This document shows, piece by piece, positions 25,086 to 34,057 of a DNA stretch of 64,000 nt. The stretch is from Caldilineaceae bacterium (lineage in GTDB: Bacteria; Chloroflexota; Anaerolineae; Caldilineales; Caldilineaceae), in the NCBI GenBank assembly GCA_020846635.1, contig JADLDO010000054.1:62001-126000 (forward strand), given 5' to 3'. Numbering within the stretch: the stretch's first letter is position 1; each line of letters starts with the position of its first letter. Under the pieces are notes generated by a model that saw only the letters and a list, made by a program, of their open reading frames with translations, searched no databases and was not told the DNA's origin. Both the position numbers and the translations under genes were made by a program.

Positions 25086-25964
25086 ATGGCAGAAGTCACT
25101 GATGCAGCAGCGGCGTTTGCCGCCGAATTGTCCAGCGGCAGCCCAGAGCGTCTGGCATTGGCGATTGCGCGCGTTGCGTATCCGGGGTTACAGCCGGAGC
25201 CGTTCTTGCAGCAGTTGGATCAAATGGCGGCTGTGGCGGCGCTGCGTGTCTTGGATACGGCTGCGGGCGGGCCGCGTGCGCTGGCGTTGATCCAGGCGAT
25301 GCGCTTAGATTTGGGGATGCGCGGTAACACAGAGCGTTATTATGACGCAGCCAATTCCTATCTCAATATCGTTCTGGAGCGGCGTACTGGATTGCCCATT
25401 ATGCTCTCGCTGATTTTGATGGCAGTGGGTCAGCGCCTCGGTTTGGATGTTGAGGGCGCGGGATTTCCGGGTCACTTCATGGCGCGCTACCAAGATGAGG
25501 AAGGGTTGTGGATCCTGGATCCATTCCACGGAGCCGTCATGACGCTGGACGATGTTCCGGCTTACTTTACGAAGCTGTTCGGTCAGAGTCCCGTAGATGT
25601 GGACGAAAGTCACTTTGCGCCTGTGTCAGCCGAAGCCTGGGCGATGCGGATTCTGAACAATTTACATGCGATCTATATCCACGGCGGCGAACTGACGATG
25701 TTGTCCAAAGTGGTGCCGCTGATGTTGGTATTGGAACCAGGCCGGCAGGAACTCTGGCAGGAACTTGGTTTGGTCGAGTATCGCCGGGGTGAGTTGAGAC
25801 AAGCGGCACGCGCGCTGCGCCGTTATTTCTTCCTGACGGGCCATGTGCTGCTCAATGGCCCCGATGGCTCTGTCCCACCTCCACCGCCCACAATGGAGCA
25901 GGGGGATCGAGAGGTATGGAATTTGCTGGCGGAAATTGAGTTGGCACTGGCGCGTTGGAATTAG
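25086..25964 (+). CDS. SirB1-family transglutaminase-like/TPR protein
   Basis: 292 residues. The central segment 'NIVLERRTGLPIMLSLILMAV' and 'RLGLDVEGAGFPGHFMARY' (about 98-140) are the hallmarks of SirB1/transglutaminase-like proteins. A TPR-like tail ('LNNLHAIYIHGGELTMLSKV') follows. The classical catalytic Cys is not present, as in most SirB1 proteins, so it is probably not an active transglutaminase. The ATG at 25086 is preferred over the GTG one codon upstream. It is cytoplasmic and likely co-transcribed with its neighbours. Confidence 0.85.
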   Translation: MAEVTDAAAAFAAELSSGSPERLALAIARVAYPGLQPEPFLQQLDQMAAVAALRVLDTAAGGPRALALIQAMRLDLGMRGNTERYYDAANSYLNIVLERRTGLPIMLSLILMAVGQRLGLDVEGAGFPGHFMARYQDEEGLWILDPFHGAVMTLDDVPAYFTKLFGQSPVDVDESHFAPVSAEAWAMRILNNLHAIYIHGGELTMLSKVVPLMLVLEPGRQELWQELGLVEYRRGELRQAARALRRYFFLTGHVLLNGPDGSVPPPPPTMEQGDREVWNLLAEIELALARWN

Positions 25965-26016
25965 CCAAGAAGTACAACAAACTGAGAAGATGTCAAGAGG
26001 GGATCAGGTTGAGGCT

Positions 26017-26712
26017 ATGCCAAAATACCGGCACTGGATCTGGTGGATAGCATGGGGTATTTTTACGTTGGTACGTCCTTTGTTTTGTCGTTATCGGGTC
26101 GAGGGTCGGGAGAATGTACCGATGACGAGCGGCGCGGTGGTCGCATGCAACCATAACTATGGGCCGGACTTTGCACTTTTGGCTTTCGCTTGTCCACGCG
26201 AGGTCTGTTTTATGGCAAAGGCGGAGGCGTTTACCTTGAATCCTCTCCTATCGGCAATTTTGCGCGCCGGCGGTGTGTTTCCTGTGCAGCGAGGCAAGAG
26301 CGATAAAGTCGCCATTGAGACAGCCGTAGAGCTTGTGAAAGAGGGCAATTTGGTTGCCATGTTCCCTGAAGGCACGCGCAGCAAGAGTGGCGTGTTGATG
26401 CATGGCAGGTCGGGCGCTGCGCGCATTGCGTTGGCTGCGGGTGTGCCGATTGTGCCGGCTGCTGTGACCAATTCGGCGGTGGTCTTGAAGCGCAAGGGGT
26501 GGCGGCGACCGTTGGTCACGGTGCGTTTTGGTGAACCTTTGACGTGGGATGCAAAGGATGATCATGGCGAGGGGGAAACGGAGACCGCCCGCGCCTTTAT
26601 GGATGCTGTGATGGGTGAAATTGCCTTGATGCTGCCGCCGGAGTTGCGCGGGGAGTATGGAGAGCAACCTGTGCAGGAAAGTAGTACGGAGCAAGTAGCG
26701 GTTGTGGATTGA
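26017..26712 (+). CDS. plsC: 1-acyl-sn-glycerol-3-phosphate acyltransferase-like protein
   Basis: 231 residues from ATG 26017; an in-frame ATG at 25990 is also possible. The acyltransferase motif I is 'NHNYGPD' (HX4D) and motif III is 'FPEGTRSKSG'. A hydrophobic N-terminal segment ('YRHWIWWIAWGIFTLV') would associate it with the membrane. The expected reaction is acylation of lysophosphatidate to phosphatidate. The C-terminal 25 residues are Glu-rich. It ends just before a shared-core hairpin. Confidence 0.87.
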   Translation: MPKYRHWIWWIAWGIFTLVRPLFCRYRVEGRENVPMTSGAVVACNHNYGPDFALLAFACPREVCFMAKAEAFTLNPLLSAILRAGGVFPVQRGKSDKVAIETAVELVKEGNLVAMFPEGTRSKSGVLMHGRSGAARIALAAGVPIVPAAVTNSAVVLKRKGWRRPLVTVRFGEPLTWDAKDDHGEGETETARAFMDAVMGEIALMLPPELRGEYGEQPVQESSTEQVAVVD

Positions 26713-26724
26713 GCTGGAAGAAAA

Positions 26725-26755
26725 CCTTCCCGGAAGCTGGGAGCTTCCGGGAAGG
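26725..26755. terminator. Hairpin between converging plsC and korB (CCGGAAGC family)
   Basis: A perfect 14-bp stem (26725-26738 with 26742-26755, loop ggg). Read on the minus strand it is followed by TTTT, so it can terminate korB. Its core ccggaagct/agcttccgg matches the hairpin at 3138-3179 while the outer base pairs differ. Confidence 0.75.
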
Positions 26756-26763
26756 AGTAATGG

Positions 26764-27813
26764 CTAGAAGCCGGCCATGATCTTTTTGAGTGATTCGCGG
26801 CTGGGCTTGAGTTTGCTCTCCGGCAGATTCACAAGCGGCTCATCGACTGTGTGGAGCAGCTCGTTGGTGTCGGGCTGATCTTCGTTGATGTAGAAAAGCC
26901 CCGTGAGGAACTTCTGCTCGCGGCGGGCATGTTCAAGGGTTCGATAGGCAGCGTCGCGGTCGGTCGGATCGTAGTCCTCATCCAGCTTCTTGAGTACAAT
27001 CCAGGAACCATCGTGCATCTGCACTTCGGTTTCGTCGTCGTATTCGTCAATCTCAATCTCGTCGTACTTGGGCACGAAGTTGAGTTCTTGCAACGAAACC
27101 TGATGCTCTTTGCCCCAGCCATAGCTCTTGGTTGAGGTGTCGTGGTTGTTGAAGGTGACACAAGGGCTGATGATGTCCAGGAATGCGATGCCGCGGTGGC
27201 TGAGGGCCGCCTTGAGCAGCGCTTCCACTTGCTTGGCATCGCCTGCAAAGCTGCGACCAATGAAGGTGGCATTGGCTGCCAGCGCTTCCAGACAGAGATC
27301 AAGCGGTGGCATGTCATTGACACCGGCATACTTTAGCTGCTGGCCCTGGTCAGCGGTGGCGCTGAACTGGCCTTTGGTCAGCCCATAGACGCCGTTGTTC
27401 TCGACGATGTAGACCAACGGCAGGTTGCGGCGCATGGCGTGCTTAAATTGGCCCAGACCAATCGAGGCGGTATCGCCATCGCCACTGATGCCGATGGCAG
27501 TGAGGCTGCGATTAGCGACGATTGCGCCGGTCGCCACCGAGGGCATACGCCCGTGAACGGAGTTGAAGCCGTGGCTGTAACCCAGGAAGTAGGCCGGCGT
27601 CTTGCTGCTGCAACCAATACCACTGAGTTTGATCACCTGTGTCTGGTCAAGACCAAGCTCCCAGACGGCGTTGATAATACGTTGGCTGATGCTGTCGTGA
27701 CCACAGCCCTTGCACAAGGTCGAGGGTCTGCCACGGTAGTCAGTCTTCTCCAACCCGATCAGGTTGGTCTTGGGGGCACGAGGCGCGGGTGCGGCCTTCT
27801 TGACAGTTTCCAT
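26764..27813 (-). CDS. korB: 2-oxoacid:ferredoxin oxidoreductase, beta subunit
   Basis: 349 residues. The thiamine-diphosphate site is 'GDGDTASIG' at 111-119 through 'VENNGVYGLTKG' near 137-148. Cluster Cys ligands are C34 and C37 in 'CKGCGH', C68 and probably C213 in 'SPCVTF'. Together with korA it converts 2-oxoglutarate (or another 2-oxoacid) plus CoA to the acyl-CoA, reducing ferredoxin. The roughly 100-residue acidic tail is typical of the two-subunit KorAB type. There is no separate ferredoxin subunit. The substrate is inferred from the family and from the nearby icd and sdh genes. Confidence 0.92.
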   Translation of the reverse strand: METVKKAAPAPRAPKTNLIGLEKTDYRGRPSTLCKGCGHDSISQRIINAVWELGLDQTQVIKLSGIGCSSKTPAYFLGYSHGFNSVHGRMPSVATGAIVANRSLTAIGISGDGDTASIGLGQFKHAMRRNLPLVYIVENNGVYGLTKGQFSATADQGQQLKYAGVNDMPPLDLCLEALAANATFIGRSFAGDAKQVEALLKAALSHRGIAFLDIISPCVTFNNHDTSTKSYGWGKEHQVSLQELNFVPKYDEIEIDEYDDETEVQMHDGSWIVLKKLDEDYDPTDRDAAYRTLEHARREQKFLTGLFYINEDQPDTNELLHTVDEPLVNLPESKLKPSRESLKKIMAGF

Positions 27814-27941
27814 TTCTTTCCTCTTCTATACTTAACCCTGTCTAAATAGTAGGCGGGGGCGTGTGCCTTATCCCCTATTCAGAAGAGCCTTCGTTAGCAA
27901 ATCATGTCGCCAGTGGACAGAACCGGATGCCGGTATGTCCG

Positions 27942-29777
27942 TTACTTTCCCAGATGCTCCACAATCGTATCGGTGATCCAGCGAGCAGACAAAGGCATGC
28001 CGGTACACTTGGCTGCTGAAATCATCTTAGGTGCAGATGTGGGAGCCGCGTTGATCAGAATTCTGTATAGCTGACCGTCAAAGTTGTTCTCGACGACGAA
28101 AATCTGGTCGTGCTGGTCAATGAACTCCCGGACGGTGGCAGTCAGTGGTAGAGCGCGCAGGCGCAGGTAGCTGGTTTCGACGCCCGCCGCGGTGAGGCGG
28201 TCGCGCGCTTCCAGAATAGCCGGATCGTTGCTGCCCAGGCTGATAATGCCCACTTTTGCGCCTTCGACCTTGTCGATAATCGGCGCAGGGACATATTGCC
28301 GCGCGGTTTCGAATTTGCGATGGAGACGTTCGAGATTGTGTTCCCAATCGTCAGGTCGCTCGCTGTAGCCCGCGTACTCATTGTGACCGGTGCCGCGTGT
28401 GAAGTAGGCCGCCATCTTGTGCTTGTTGCCTGGAAGGGTGCGATAGGCAACGCCGTCGCCATCCACATCCTTATAGCGACCCCAACTGCCGCCTACCTTT
28501 TCCAGGTCTTCGGCGGTCAATATCTTGCCGCGATCGAAGGGCTTCTCTGGATATTCGAATGGATCAGAAATCCAGTAGTTCATGCCCAGGTCCAGGTCGC
28601 TGAGGACAAAGACAGGTGTTTGGAAACGTTCGGCCAGGTCAAACGCAGTTCCGGCAAACTCGAAACATTCCGCTGGGCTGGCAGGAAAGAGAAGAATGTG
28701 GCGGGTGTCGCCATGACCCAGGTAATAGGTGCTAAGGATGTCGCCCTGGCTTGTGCGTGTTGGCAGACCTGTGGAAGGTCCCATGCGCTGGATGTCCCAA
28801 ATGACGGCTGGGACTTCGGCAAAATAGGCGAGGCCGACAAATTCGGACATGAGGCTAATGCCGGGGCCGCTGGTAGCGGTCATAGCGCGTGCGCCCGCCC
28901 AACTGGCACCAATGACCATACCAATCGCAGCCAACTCGTCTTCGGCCTGGATGACAGCATAGGTCGCTTTGCCCGTCTCCGGGTCGGTGCGTAGGGTCGG
29001 TGCATACTGGTTGATTGCATCGGCTACGGAAGACGATGGGGTAATGGGATACCAGGAGACGAATTGGACGCCGTGATAGAGTGCGCCCAACCCGGCAGAG
29101 GTGTTGCCATCGACCAGAATTTTGCCCTCGTTGAAGCCGGTCATGCGCTCGACACGATAGGGCTGATTGTTGACGACATGATCTTTGGCGTGGTTATAAC
29201 CGCGCTGCACCATGTCGAAGTTGAGTTCGATTGGCTTGCGCTTGCCGCCAAAGTTCCATTCCAATGCGGCCTTTACCTCGTCCATTTCAATGTCGAGCAA
29301 AAAGGCCAAGTAGCCGACATAGATCATATTGGCGATGTAGTCCCTGAGGTTAAAGGGCAGGTCTGCTTCTTTCACCAATTCTTTAATCGGCATGGGGATG
29401 TAGGTGACATCCTTGCGCCGCGCAGCAATCGGCAGGCTGTCATCGTAGAGAACGATGCCTCCTTCTGCGACTTCCTGCATGTCTTCGGCGACCGTGGCAG
29501 GGTTCATACAGACGACCACTTCGATACCATCGCGGCGTGCGAGATAGCCATCCTTGCTCAAACGAACGTTGTACCAGGTAGGCAGCCCCTGAATATTGCT
29601 CGGAAACAGGTTCTTACCTGTGACGGGAATCCCCATCTTGAAGAGTGAACGAATCAACACGGTGTTGCTGGTCTGGCTTCCGGAGCCATTCGCAGTGGCA
29701 ACGTTGATGTTGAAGTCGTTGACTCTCTTAAGCTGTTGTTCAGCTTCGGAGAGGGCCTCTGCAACAATAACACTCAT
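27942..29777 (-). CDS. korA: 2-oxoacid:acceptor oxidoreductase, fused gamma/alpha subunit
   Basis: 611 residues from ATG 29777, chosen because GGAGGAAAG precedes it. Residues 1-190 form the gamma domain ('GSGSQTSNTVLIRSLFKMG'), and the rest the alpha (pyrimidine-binding) domain with 'YPITPSSSVADAIN', 'TSGPGISLMSEFVGLA' and the C-terminal 'VVENNFDGQL' segment. It pairs with korB, 128 bp downstream on the same strand. A GntR regulator gene lies 88 bp upstream on the same strand and probably controls it. Cytoplasmic. Confidence 0.94.
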   Translation of the reverse strand: MSVIVAEALSEAEQQLKRVNDFNINVATANGSGSQTSNTVLIRSLFKMGIPVTGKNLFPSNIQGLPTWYNVRLSKDGYLARRDGIEVVVCMNPATVAEDMQEVAEGGIVLYDDSLPIAARRKDVTYIPMPIKELVKEADLPFNLRDYIANMIYVGYLAFLLDIEMDEVKAALEWNFGGKRKPIELNFDMVQRGYNHAKDHVVNNQPYRVERMTGFNEGKILVDGNTSAGLGALYHGVQFVSWYPITPSSSVADAINQYAPTLRTDPETGKATYAVIQAEDELAAIGMVIGASWAGARAMTATSGPGISLMSEFVGLAYFAEVPAVIWDIQRMGPSTGLPTRTSQGDILSTYYLGHGDTRHILLFPASPAECFEFAGTAFDLAERFQTPVFVLSDLDLGMNYWISDPFEYPEKPFDRGKILTAEDLEKVGGSWGRYKDVDGDGVAYRTLPGNKHKMAAYFTRGTGHNEYAGYSERPDDWEHNLERLHRKFETARQYVPAPIIDKVEGAKVGIISLGSNDPAILEARDRLTAAGVETSYLRLRALPLTATVREFIDQHDQIFVVENNFDGQLYRILINAAPTSAPKMISAAKCTGMPLSARWITDTIVEHLGK

Positions 29778-29865
29778 AACTTTCCTCCGGTCTGTAAAGG
29801 GAAACGTCTTAGTTCCACAAGAAAACGCCTTTGTTTTTTCGAGTAATTGCTCAAAATTTTTTTGA

Positions 29866-30573
29866 CTAAGCCGCAACCACCTGTGGCTCATGCTGCGGAT
29901 TTTCGATGGAGATACCTCTTTGGCTTAATAATTGCATGTGTTCGATAAGGAGTTGTTTGCCATAGGCAACATTCCCGGCCATGATTGCTTTGACGATGCG
30001 TTCATGGTAATCCCACACCTGCTGGAGATAGAAAAAATCGGCATAGGTATTTAGCTCGACAGCCTCATAGGCATCCCAGTAGGCCTCTAATAGACCCACG
30101 ACAAAAGGATTGTTGAGCCGCCGAAAGATGCTCAAGTGCAACTCGCGGTGTTCTAGGAACGGAATCTGGATACGTGGTTGGTCTAGTTTGCTCTTGGCCG
30201 CATTTACCAGATTGCATAAATGTTGATGGTCTTCGGCAGTGAGCAAGGCAACGGCCTCGTCCCAATAGGCGGTTTCAAGGTGGGCGCGCAGGCCGCTAAA
30301 GAGGTCAAATGCATGAGGGTCCATTGCCATCGCCGTGAGGAGGCTGAGGCGGACGGGAGAGAGGAAACTGTATTCGGTGCGCGTGATGCCGCGGCGGGGG
30401 CTGGCTTCAACCAGGCCCAACATGCGGGCAACTTCCAACTGTTCGCGCAGCTTGCCGACGCTGATGCCAATCTCTTGGCTGAGGTCTGTCAACGAGGGCA
30501 GACGGTCACCCGTGGCAAAACCCTGTTCGATGACATAGCTCAAGAGTTCAGAATCCAGTTGGCGAGCGAACAT
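29866..30573 (-). CDS. GntR-family (FadR/FCD-type) transcriptional regulator
   Basis: 235 residues. The winged helix-turn-helix spans about 10-75 ('DRLPSLTDLSQEIGISVGKLREQLEVARMLGLVE', read in parts), and an FCD-type helical ligand domain follows ('HRELHLSIFRRLNNP' near 143, 'DYHERIVKAIMAGN' near 188). FCD proteins bind small organic acids through metal-coordinating His residues. It is upstream of korA on the same strand. Its promoter carries a palindrome over the -10 box, so autoregulation is likely, with korAB as the natural target. Confidence 0.9.
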   Translation of the reverse strand: MFARQLDSELLSYVIEQGFATGDRLPSLTDLSQEIGISVGKLREQLEVARMLGLVEASPRRGITRTEYSFLSPVRLSLLTAMAMDPHAFDLFSGLRAHLETAYWDEAVALLTAEDHQHLCNLVNAAKSKLDQPRIQIPFLEHRELHLSIFRRLNNPFVVGLLEAYWDAYEAVELNTYADFFYLQQVWDYHERIVKAIMAGNVAYGKQLLIEHMQLLSQRGISIENPQHEPQVVAA

Positions 30574-30593
30574 AAAATTTCCTAACCGCGCTA

Positions 30594-30624
30594 ATCATCT
30601 AATTAATACGAATAATCGAATGAT
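30594..30624. promoter_or_regulatory. Imperfect palindrome, candidate GntR operator
   Basis: Arms atcatctaatta (30594-30605) and taatcgaatgat (30613-30624) match in 9 of 12 positions around a 7-nt centre. The right arm covers the -10 box of the promoter below. Confidence 0.6.
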
Positions 30625-30648
30625 ACCACGGATGGCTTAAAATGTCAA
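30620..30648 (-). promoter_or_regulatory. Sigma-70-type promoter of the GntR-korAB unit
   Basis: On the minus strand: TTGACA (30648-30643), 17 bp, then TATCAT (30625-30620). The start would be near 30612, about 40 nt before the regulator's ATG. Confidence 0.75.
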
Positions 30649-30675
30649 TTTTATAGCGTGATGAATCAGACGAGT

Positions 30676-31896
30676 TTATGGAGTGGCTGTTGCCGGTTCA
30701 GTGGCCCCTGCCAAATATTGCGCTGCGGCACCTGCGAGCAGCGCAACGCCTGTCGGCAGCATGCGCTCATCGAAGTCGAAGGTGGGGTTGTGGTGCGGGC
30801 TGGGTAACTCCTCACCAGGAGTGGCTGCGCCCACAAGGATGAAACAACCGGGCGCGCGCAGCAGAAATTCGGAGACATCTTCGCCTACCATCATGGGTGC
30901 AATTTGTGCTACCTGCTCTGCCCCCACGATCTCTTGCGCTACTTCGTGCATCAGCGCCGCGCCTGGGGCCGAGTTGATGACCGCGGGGATGCTCATGGGG
31001 TGAGTGATCCGGCAGGTTGCGCCAAAGGCCTGGCAGATGCCATCCGCGATTTCCTGCATGCGCTGCTTGAGCAGCTTCTCGACAGCGGGGTCAAAGGTGC
31101 GGATCGTCCCGGTGAGTTTCGCTTCACCGGAGATAACATTGGAGGTATCGCCGCTGTGCAAGGTGCCGACGCTGAGGACAGCCGTCTGTACAGGGTCAAT
31201 GTTGCGGGCGATGATGCTTTGCCACGCCACCACGATTTGGGCGGCGACGAGCGTCGCATCAACCGTTTCATGGGGCATCGCTCCATGCCCCCCGCGCCCG
31301 TTCACCACCATCTCGAAGATCCCGGCATTGGCCCACAAAGGGCCTTCCTGCACGATTACCTGGTTGAGGGGCAGACGACTCCAGAGGTGCAGGCCAAAGG
31401 CAGCGCCGGGTTTGGGATTCTCCATCACGCCATCCGCCATCATCGCTGCGGCACCGCCGAGACCTTCTTCGGCAGGTTGAAAGACCAGTTTGATCCGGCC
31501 CGGAAGTTGGTGGCGGTATTTGACCAGGAGTTGGGCAACACCCATGCCGATGGCTGTATGACCGTCATGTCCACAGGCGTGCATGACGCCCGCTTGCTGC
31601 GAAGCAAAGGGAAGCCCTGTCTGTTCACGAATGGGCAGGGCGTCCATATCGAAGCGCAGAAGAACCGTCGGCGCGTCTGCGGGCAGGTCATCACCTTCGA
31701 CCAATGCGACCACACCTGTCTTGCCAATACCCGTACTAACTTCCAGCCCCAGCCCGCGCAGATGGTCGGCAACAATGCCGGCGGTGCGAATCTCCTGGAA
31801 GCCAAGTTCGGGGTGCATATGGAAGTCACGACGCCATGCGACCAGTTGATCATAGGCGGCGTGGGCGTCTTGGTGTAGGTTTTGCAGCAGGTTCAT
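30676..31896 (-). CDS. M20 family amidohydrolase
   Basis: 406 residues. The metal site includes C108 and H110 in 'MHACGHDGHTA' and E143-E144 in 'FQPAEEGLGG', the pattern of IAA-amino acid/hippurate hydrolases and N-acyl-amino acid deacylases. 'GRGGHGAMPHETVD' marks the dimerisation domain. It should hydrolyse an N-acyl amino acid or a similar amide in the cytoplasm; the substrate is unknown. It lies 57 bp after the SNF2 helicase gene on the same strand and may share its transcript, though functionally it looks unrelated. Confidence 0.9.
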   Translation of the reverse strand: MNLLQNLHQDAHAAYDQLVAWRRDFHMHPELGFQEIRTAGIVADHLRGLGLEVSTGIGKTGVVALVEGDDLPADAPTVLLRFDMDALPIREQTGLPFASQQAGVMHACGHDGHTAIGMGVAQLLVKYRHQLPGRIKLVFQPAEEGLGGAAAMMADGVMENPKPGAAFGLHLWSRLPLNQVIVQEGPLWANAGIFEMVVNGRGGHGAMPHETVDATLVAAQIVVAWQSIIARNIDPVQTAVLSVGTLHSGDTSNVISGEAKLTGTIRTFDPAVEKLLKQRMQEIADGICQAFGATCRITHPMSIPAVINSAPGAALMHEVAQEIVGAEQVAQIAPMMVGEDVSEFLLRAPGCFILVGAATPGEELPSPHHNPTFDFDERMLPTGVALLAGAAAQYLAGATEPATATP

Positions 31897-31953
31897 TGGA
31901 TGTAGTCTCAGCAGGGTTGGTCAGGGTTGATGAAACTGTGGGTCATCTGTGGG

Positions 31954-33957
31954 TTATGCCAGTTCGATGGCATCATCGAGCATGGCGTTGGTGGCGCGCA
32001 CCTGGTCATAGTCACGGCGCGCACGCACCAGCATGTCGCCGATGCCTTCAATGCGTTCGGCGAGATCATCACCGCTGCGGCTAGCTTCCCAGGCGGCGCG
32101 GAGCAGATCTTCAAAAGATTTGCTGCCTTCGATGTTACCGAGGATGAGATCGAGTTCACCAATCACCAGTTCAAACATGCGAATCTTGCGCGCCAGGAGG
32201 TCAATCAGATGGGACTCAATGGTCTCATTGCAGCTAAGGTTGAAGATAGTTACATCGTTGGCCTGGCCCAAGCGATGGAGCCGCCCGATGCGCTGTTCGA
32301 CGCGCATGGGGTTCCAGGGCAGGTCAAAGTTGATCAACTGGTGGCAGAATTGCAGGTTGCGCCCCTCGGCACCGCTCTCGGTGCTGACCATGACCCGCAC
32401 ACCGGGATCGCCCGCTTTTCTCTTACCATTTGAGCTGTCTCCGTCCCCGTCCTCGGCATCCCCACGGAATGCCCTGACCGCGGCCTCTTTTTGGCGAATG
32501 TCAAGGCCGCCGTGGAAGCTGGCAGTGCTGATGCCCCACGCGGTGAGTTGGCGCGTGATGGCTTCAAGTGTCTCTCGGTATTCGGTAAAGATGAGGAATT
32601 TGCCAGGAAACTTCTGCAAAATCTCACGCACAGCGATGAGTTTGCGCCCAATAGGGATAGACTCGGCAAGCTGGAGGAAGTGGCGCAGTTCGTCACGGGC
32701 GCGGTCCCCGTGGGCGCGGTCGTTGACCATTTTGCGCAGGGTGGCGGCAACCGCCTGGGGACTGCTGCTCAATTCGCGCTGGAGGGTCAGCAGGGTGAGG
32801 CGTAGATACTTATCGCTGTCGGCATCTTGGAAGCGGCGGCGAATGTAGTCGGTGACATCGGCGTACAACTCCCATTCGGCTTCGCTGAGGGTGAGGTGAT
32901 AGATGGCTGCGCGCCGCTTGGGAAAGCTGATGTCAACTTTGCTGCGCCGGTTGCGGATCATCACATCGTTGAGCAGGCGGCGCAAGGATGCCGTGTTCTT
33001 GGGGCGGCGTTCGTCGGCGCTCTCCAAGAAGTGATGGCGGAAGGCGCGCACCGTCCCCAATTGACCGGGCGCGAGGATGGTGATGAGGCTGTATAGCTCC
33101 ATCAAATCATTCTGTACGGGTGTCGCTGTGAGCATCAGCACATAGCGCTTGCGAATTTTGTTGACAAACTTCCAGGCGAGTGTGCTGCGGTTTTTGAGCT
33201 TATGTGCCTCATCGACGATGAGCAGGTCATAGTCGCGTGCGAGGATGGCCTCGCTGTGTTGGGTGAGCTTGGCGCGGTCGAGTGAGACAATCCAGCGTCC
33301 CTCCGCCGCTTCAGCCACTTCTCGCCACTGGCTGGGCTTGTCCATGACGGTAAATTCCTCATGGAATTTGTTGGCAAGCTCTTCACGCCACTGTTCGGTG
33401 AGCGAGGCAGGGGTTAGCACCAGGACCGTGTGGACAAGGCCCCGTTGGATCAGTTCTTTGGTGATGATGCCGGCTTCGATGGTCTTGCCCAGCCCTACTT
33501 CGTCCGCCAGGAGCGCGCGCCCGCGCATTTGGTGCAGGGCGCGGACGGCAGTTTGGATTTGGTGCTCGTAATGCTCGACATCAAGTTCTTCGAGACATAG
33601 CAGTTGGTCAAAGCCGCGACTGAGCCGCAAATTTTCGGCGGCAAGACGAAGTTGATAGAGACCCAGGGGTTCCGGTGGGCGCACGCGCCCATGCAGCCGG
33701 AAGAAGCTGTCTAGGTTCTGCTCGGTTTCAATCAGACGAGGGGGCAGGGTTACACCTAACTCAGCGATGCGCCCCGTTAGGTTGCGGTCCACGTTGTAGC
33801 GGTAGCCACAGCGAAAACAACGGGTGGCAACCTCGTCGTCCAGCCAGCCACATTCCGGGCAGCGTTTGCCCATGATGGTGGCGGGGCCTTTTGATTTGCG
33901 CGTTTTTGTGGTGGTCTGCTGGTCGGGTAATTCCAACCATTCAAAGCGTTCTTGCAT
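31954..33957 (-). CDS. SNF2-family helicase with N-terminal zinc ribbon
   Basis: 667 residues. A zinc ribbon with C33, C36, C47 and C50 comes first. The SF2 core has Walker A 'LADEVGLGKT' (150-159), 'VDEAHK' (248-253) and 'LTATPVQ', and the second lobe has 'LIFTEYRE', 'STESGAEGRNLQ' and 'RIGRLHRLGQ'. The family comprises RapA-like and defence-associated DNA translocases. There is no nuclease domain in the protein itself, but a Uma2-type nuclease gene lies 100 bp upstream. The last 90 residues are helical and of unknown role. Confidence 0.9.
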   Translation of the reverse strand: MQERFEWLELPDQQTTTKTRKSKGPATIMGKRCPECGWLDDEVATRCFRCGYRYNVDRNLTGRIAELGVTLPPRLIETEQNLDSFFRLHGRVRPPEPLGLYQLRLAAENLRLSRGFDQLLCLEELDVEHYEHQIQTAVRALHQMRGRALLADEVGLGKTIEAGIITKELIQRGLVHTVLVLTPASLTEQWREELANKFHEEFTVMDKPSQWREVAEAAEGRWIVSLDRAKLTQHSEAILARDYDLLIVDEAHKLKNRSTLAWKFVNKIRKRYVLMLTATPVQNDLMELYSLITILAPGQLGTVRAFRHHFLESADERRPKNTASLRRLLNDVMIRNRRSKVDISFPKRRAAIYHLTLSEAEWELYADVTDYIRRRFQDADSDKYLRLTLLTLQRELSSSPQAVAATLRKMVNDRAHGDRARDELRHFLQLAESIPIGRKLIAVREILQKFPGKFLIFTEYRETLEAITRQLTAWGISTASFHGGLDIRQKEAAVRAFRGDAEDGDGDSSNGKRKAGDPGVRVMVSTESGAEGRNLQFCHQLINFDLPWNPMRVEQRIGRLHRLGQANDVTIFNLSCNETIESHLIDLLARKIRMFELVIGELDLILGNIEGSKSFEDLLRAAWEASRSGDDLAERIEGIGDMLVRARRDYDQVRATNAMLDDAIELA

Positions 33958-34057
33958 AGGAGTGACTCTACAAGGGGAAGGTCATTTTTGCAAGTACGCG
34001 CCGGGGTCTTGCGCAAGATGGACAGCAACTTGCGAGACTACGATGCAATGGGTGTTG

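Noticed and set aside
30904..31878. A 324-codon open frame on the plus strand opposite the M20 gene
   Set aside because: The minus strand carries all M20 motifs in the same place. The plus-strand product has no motif and no ribosome binding site.
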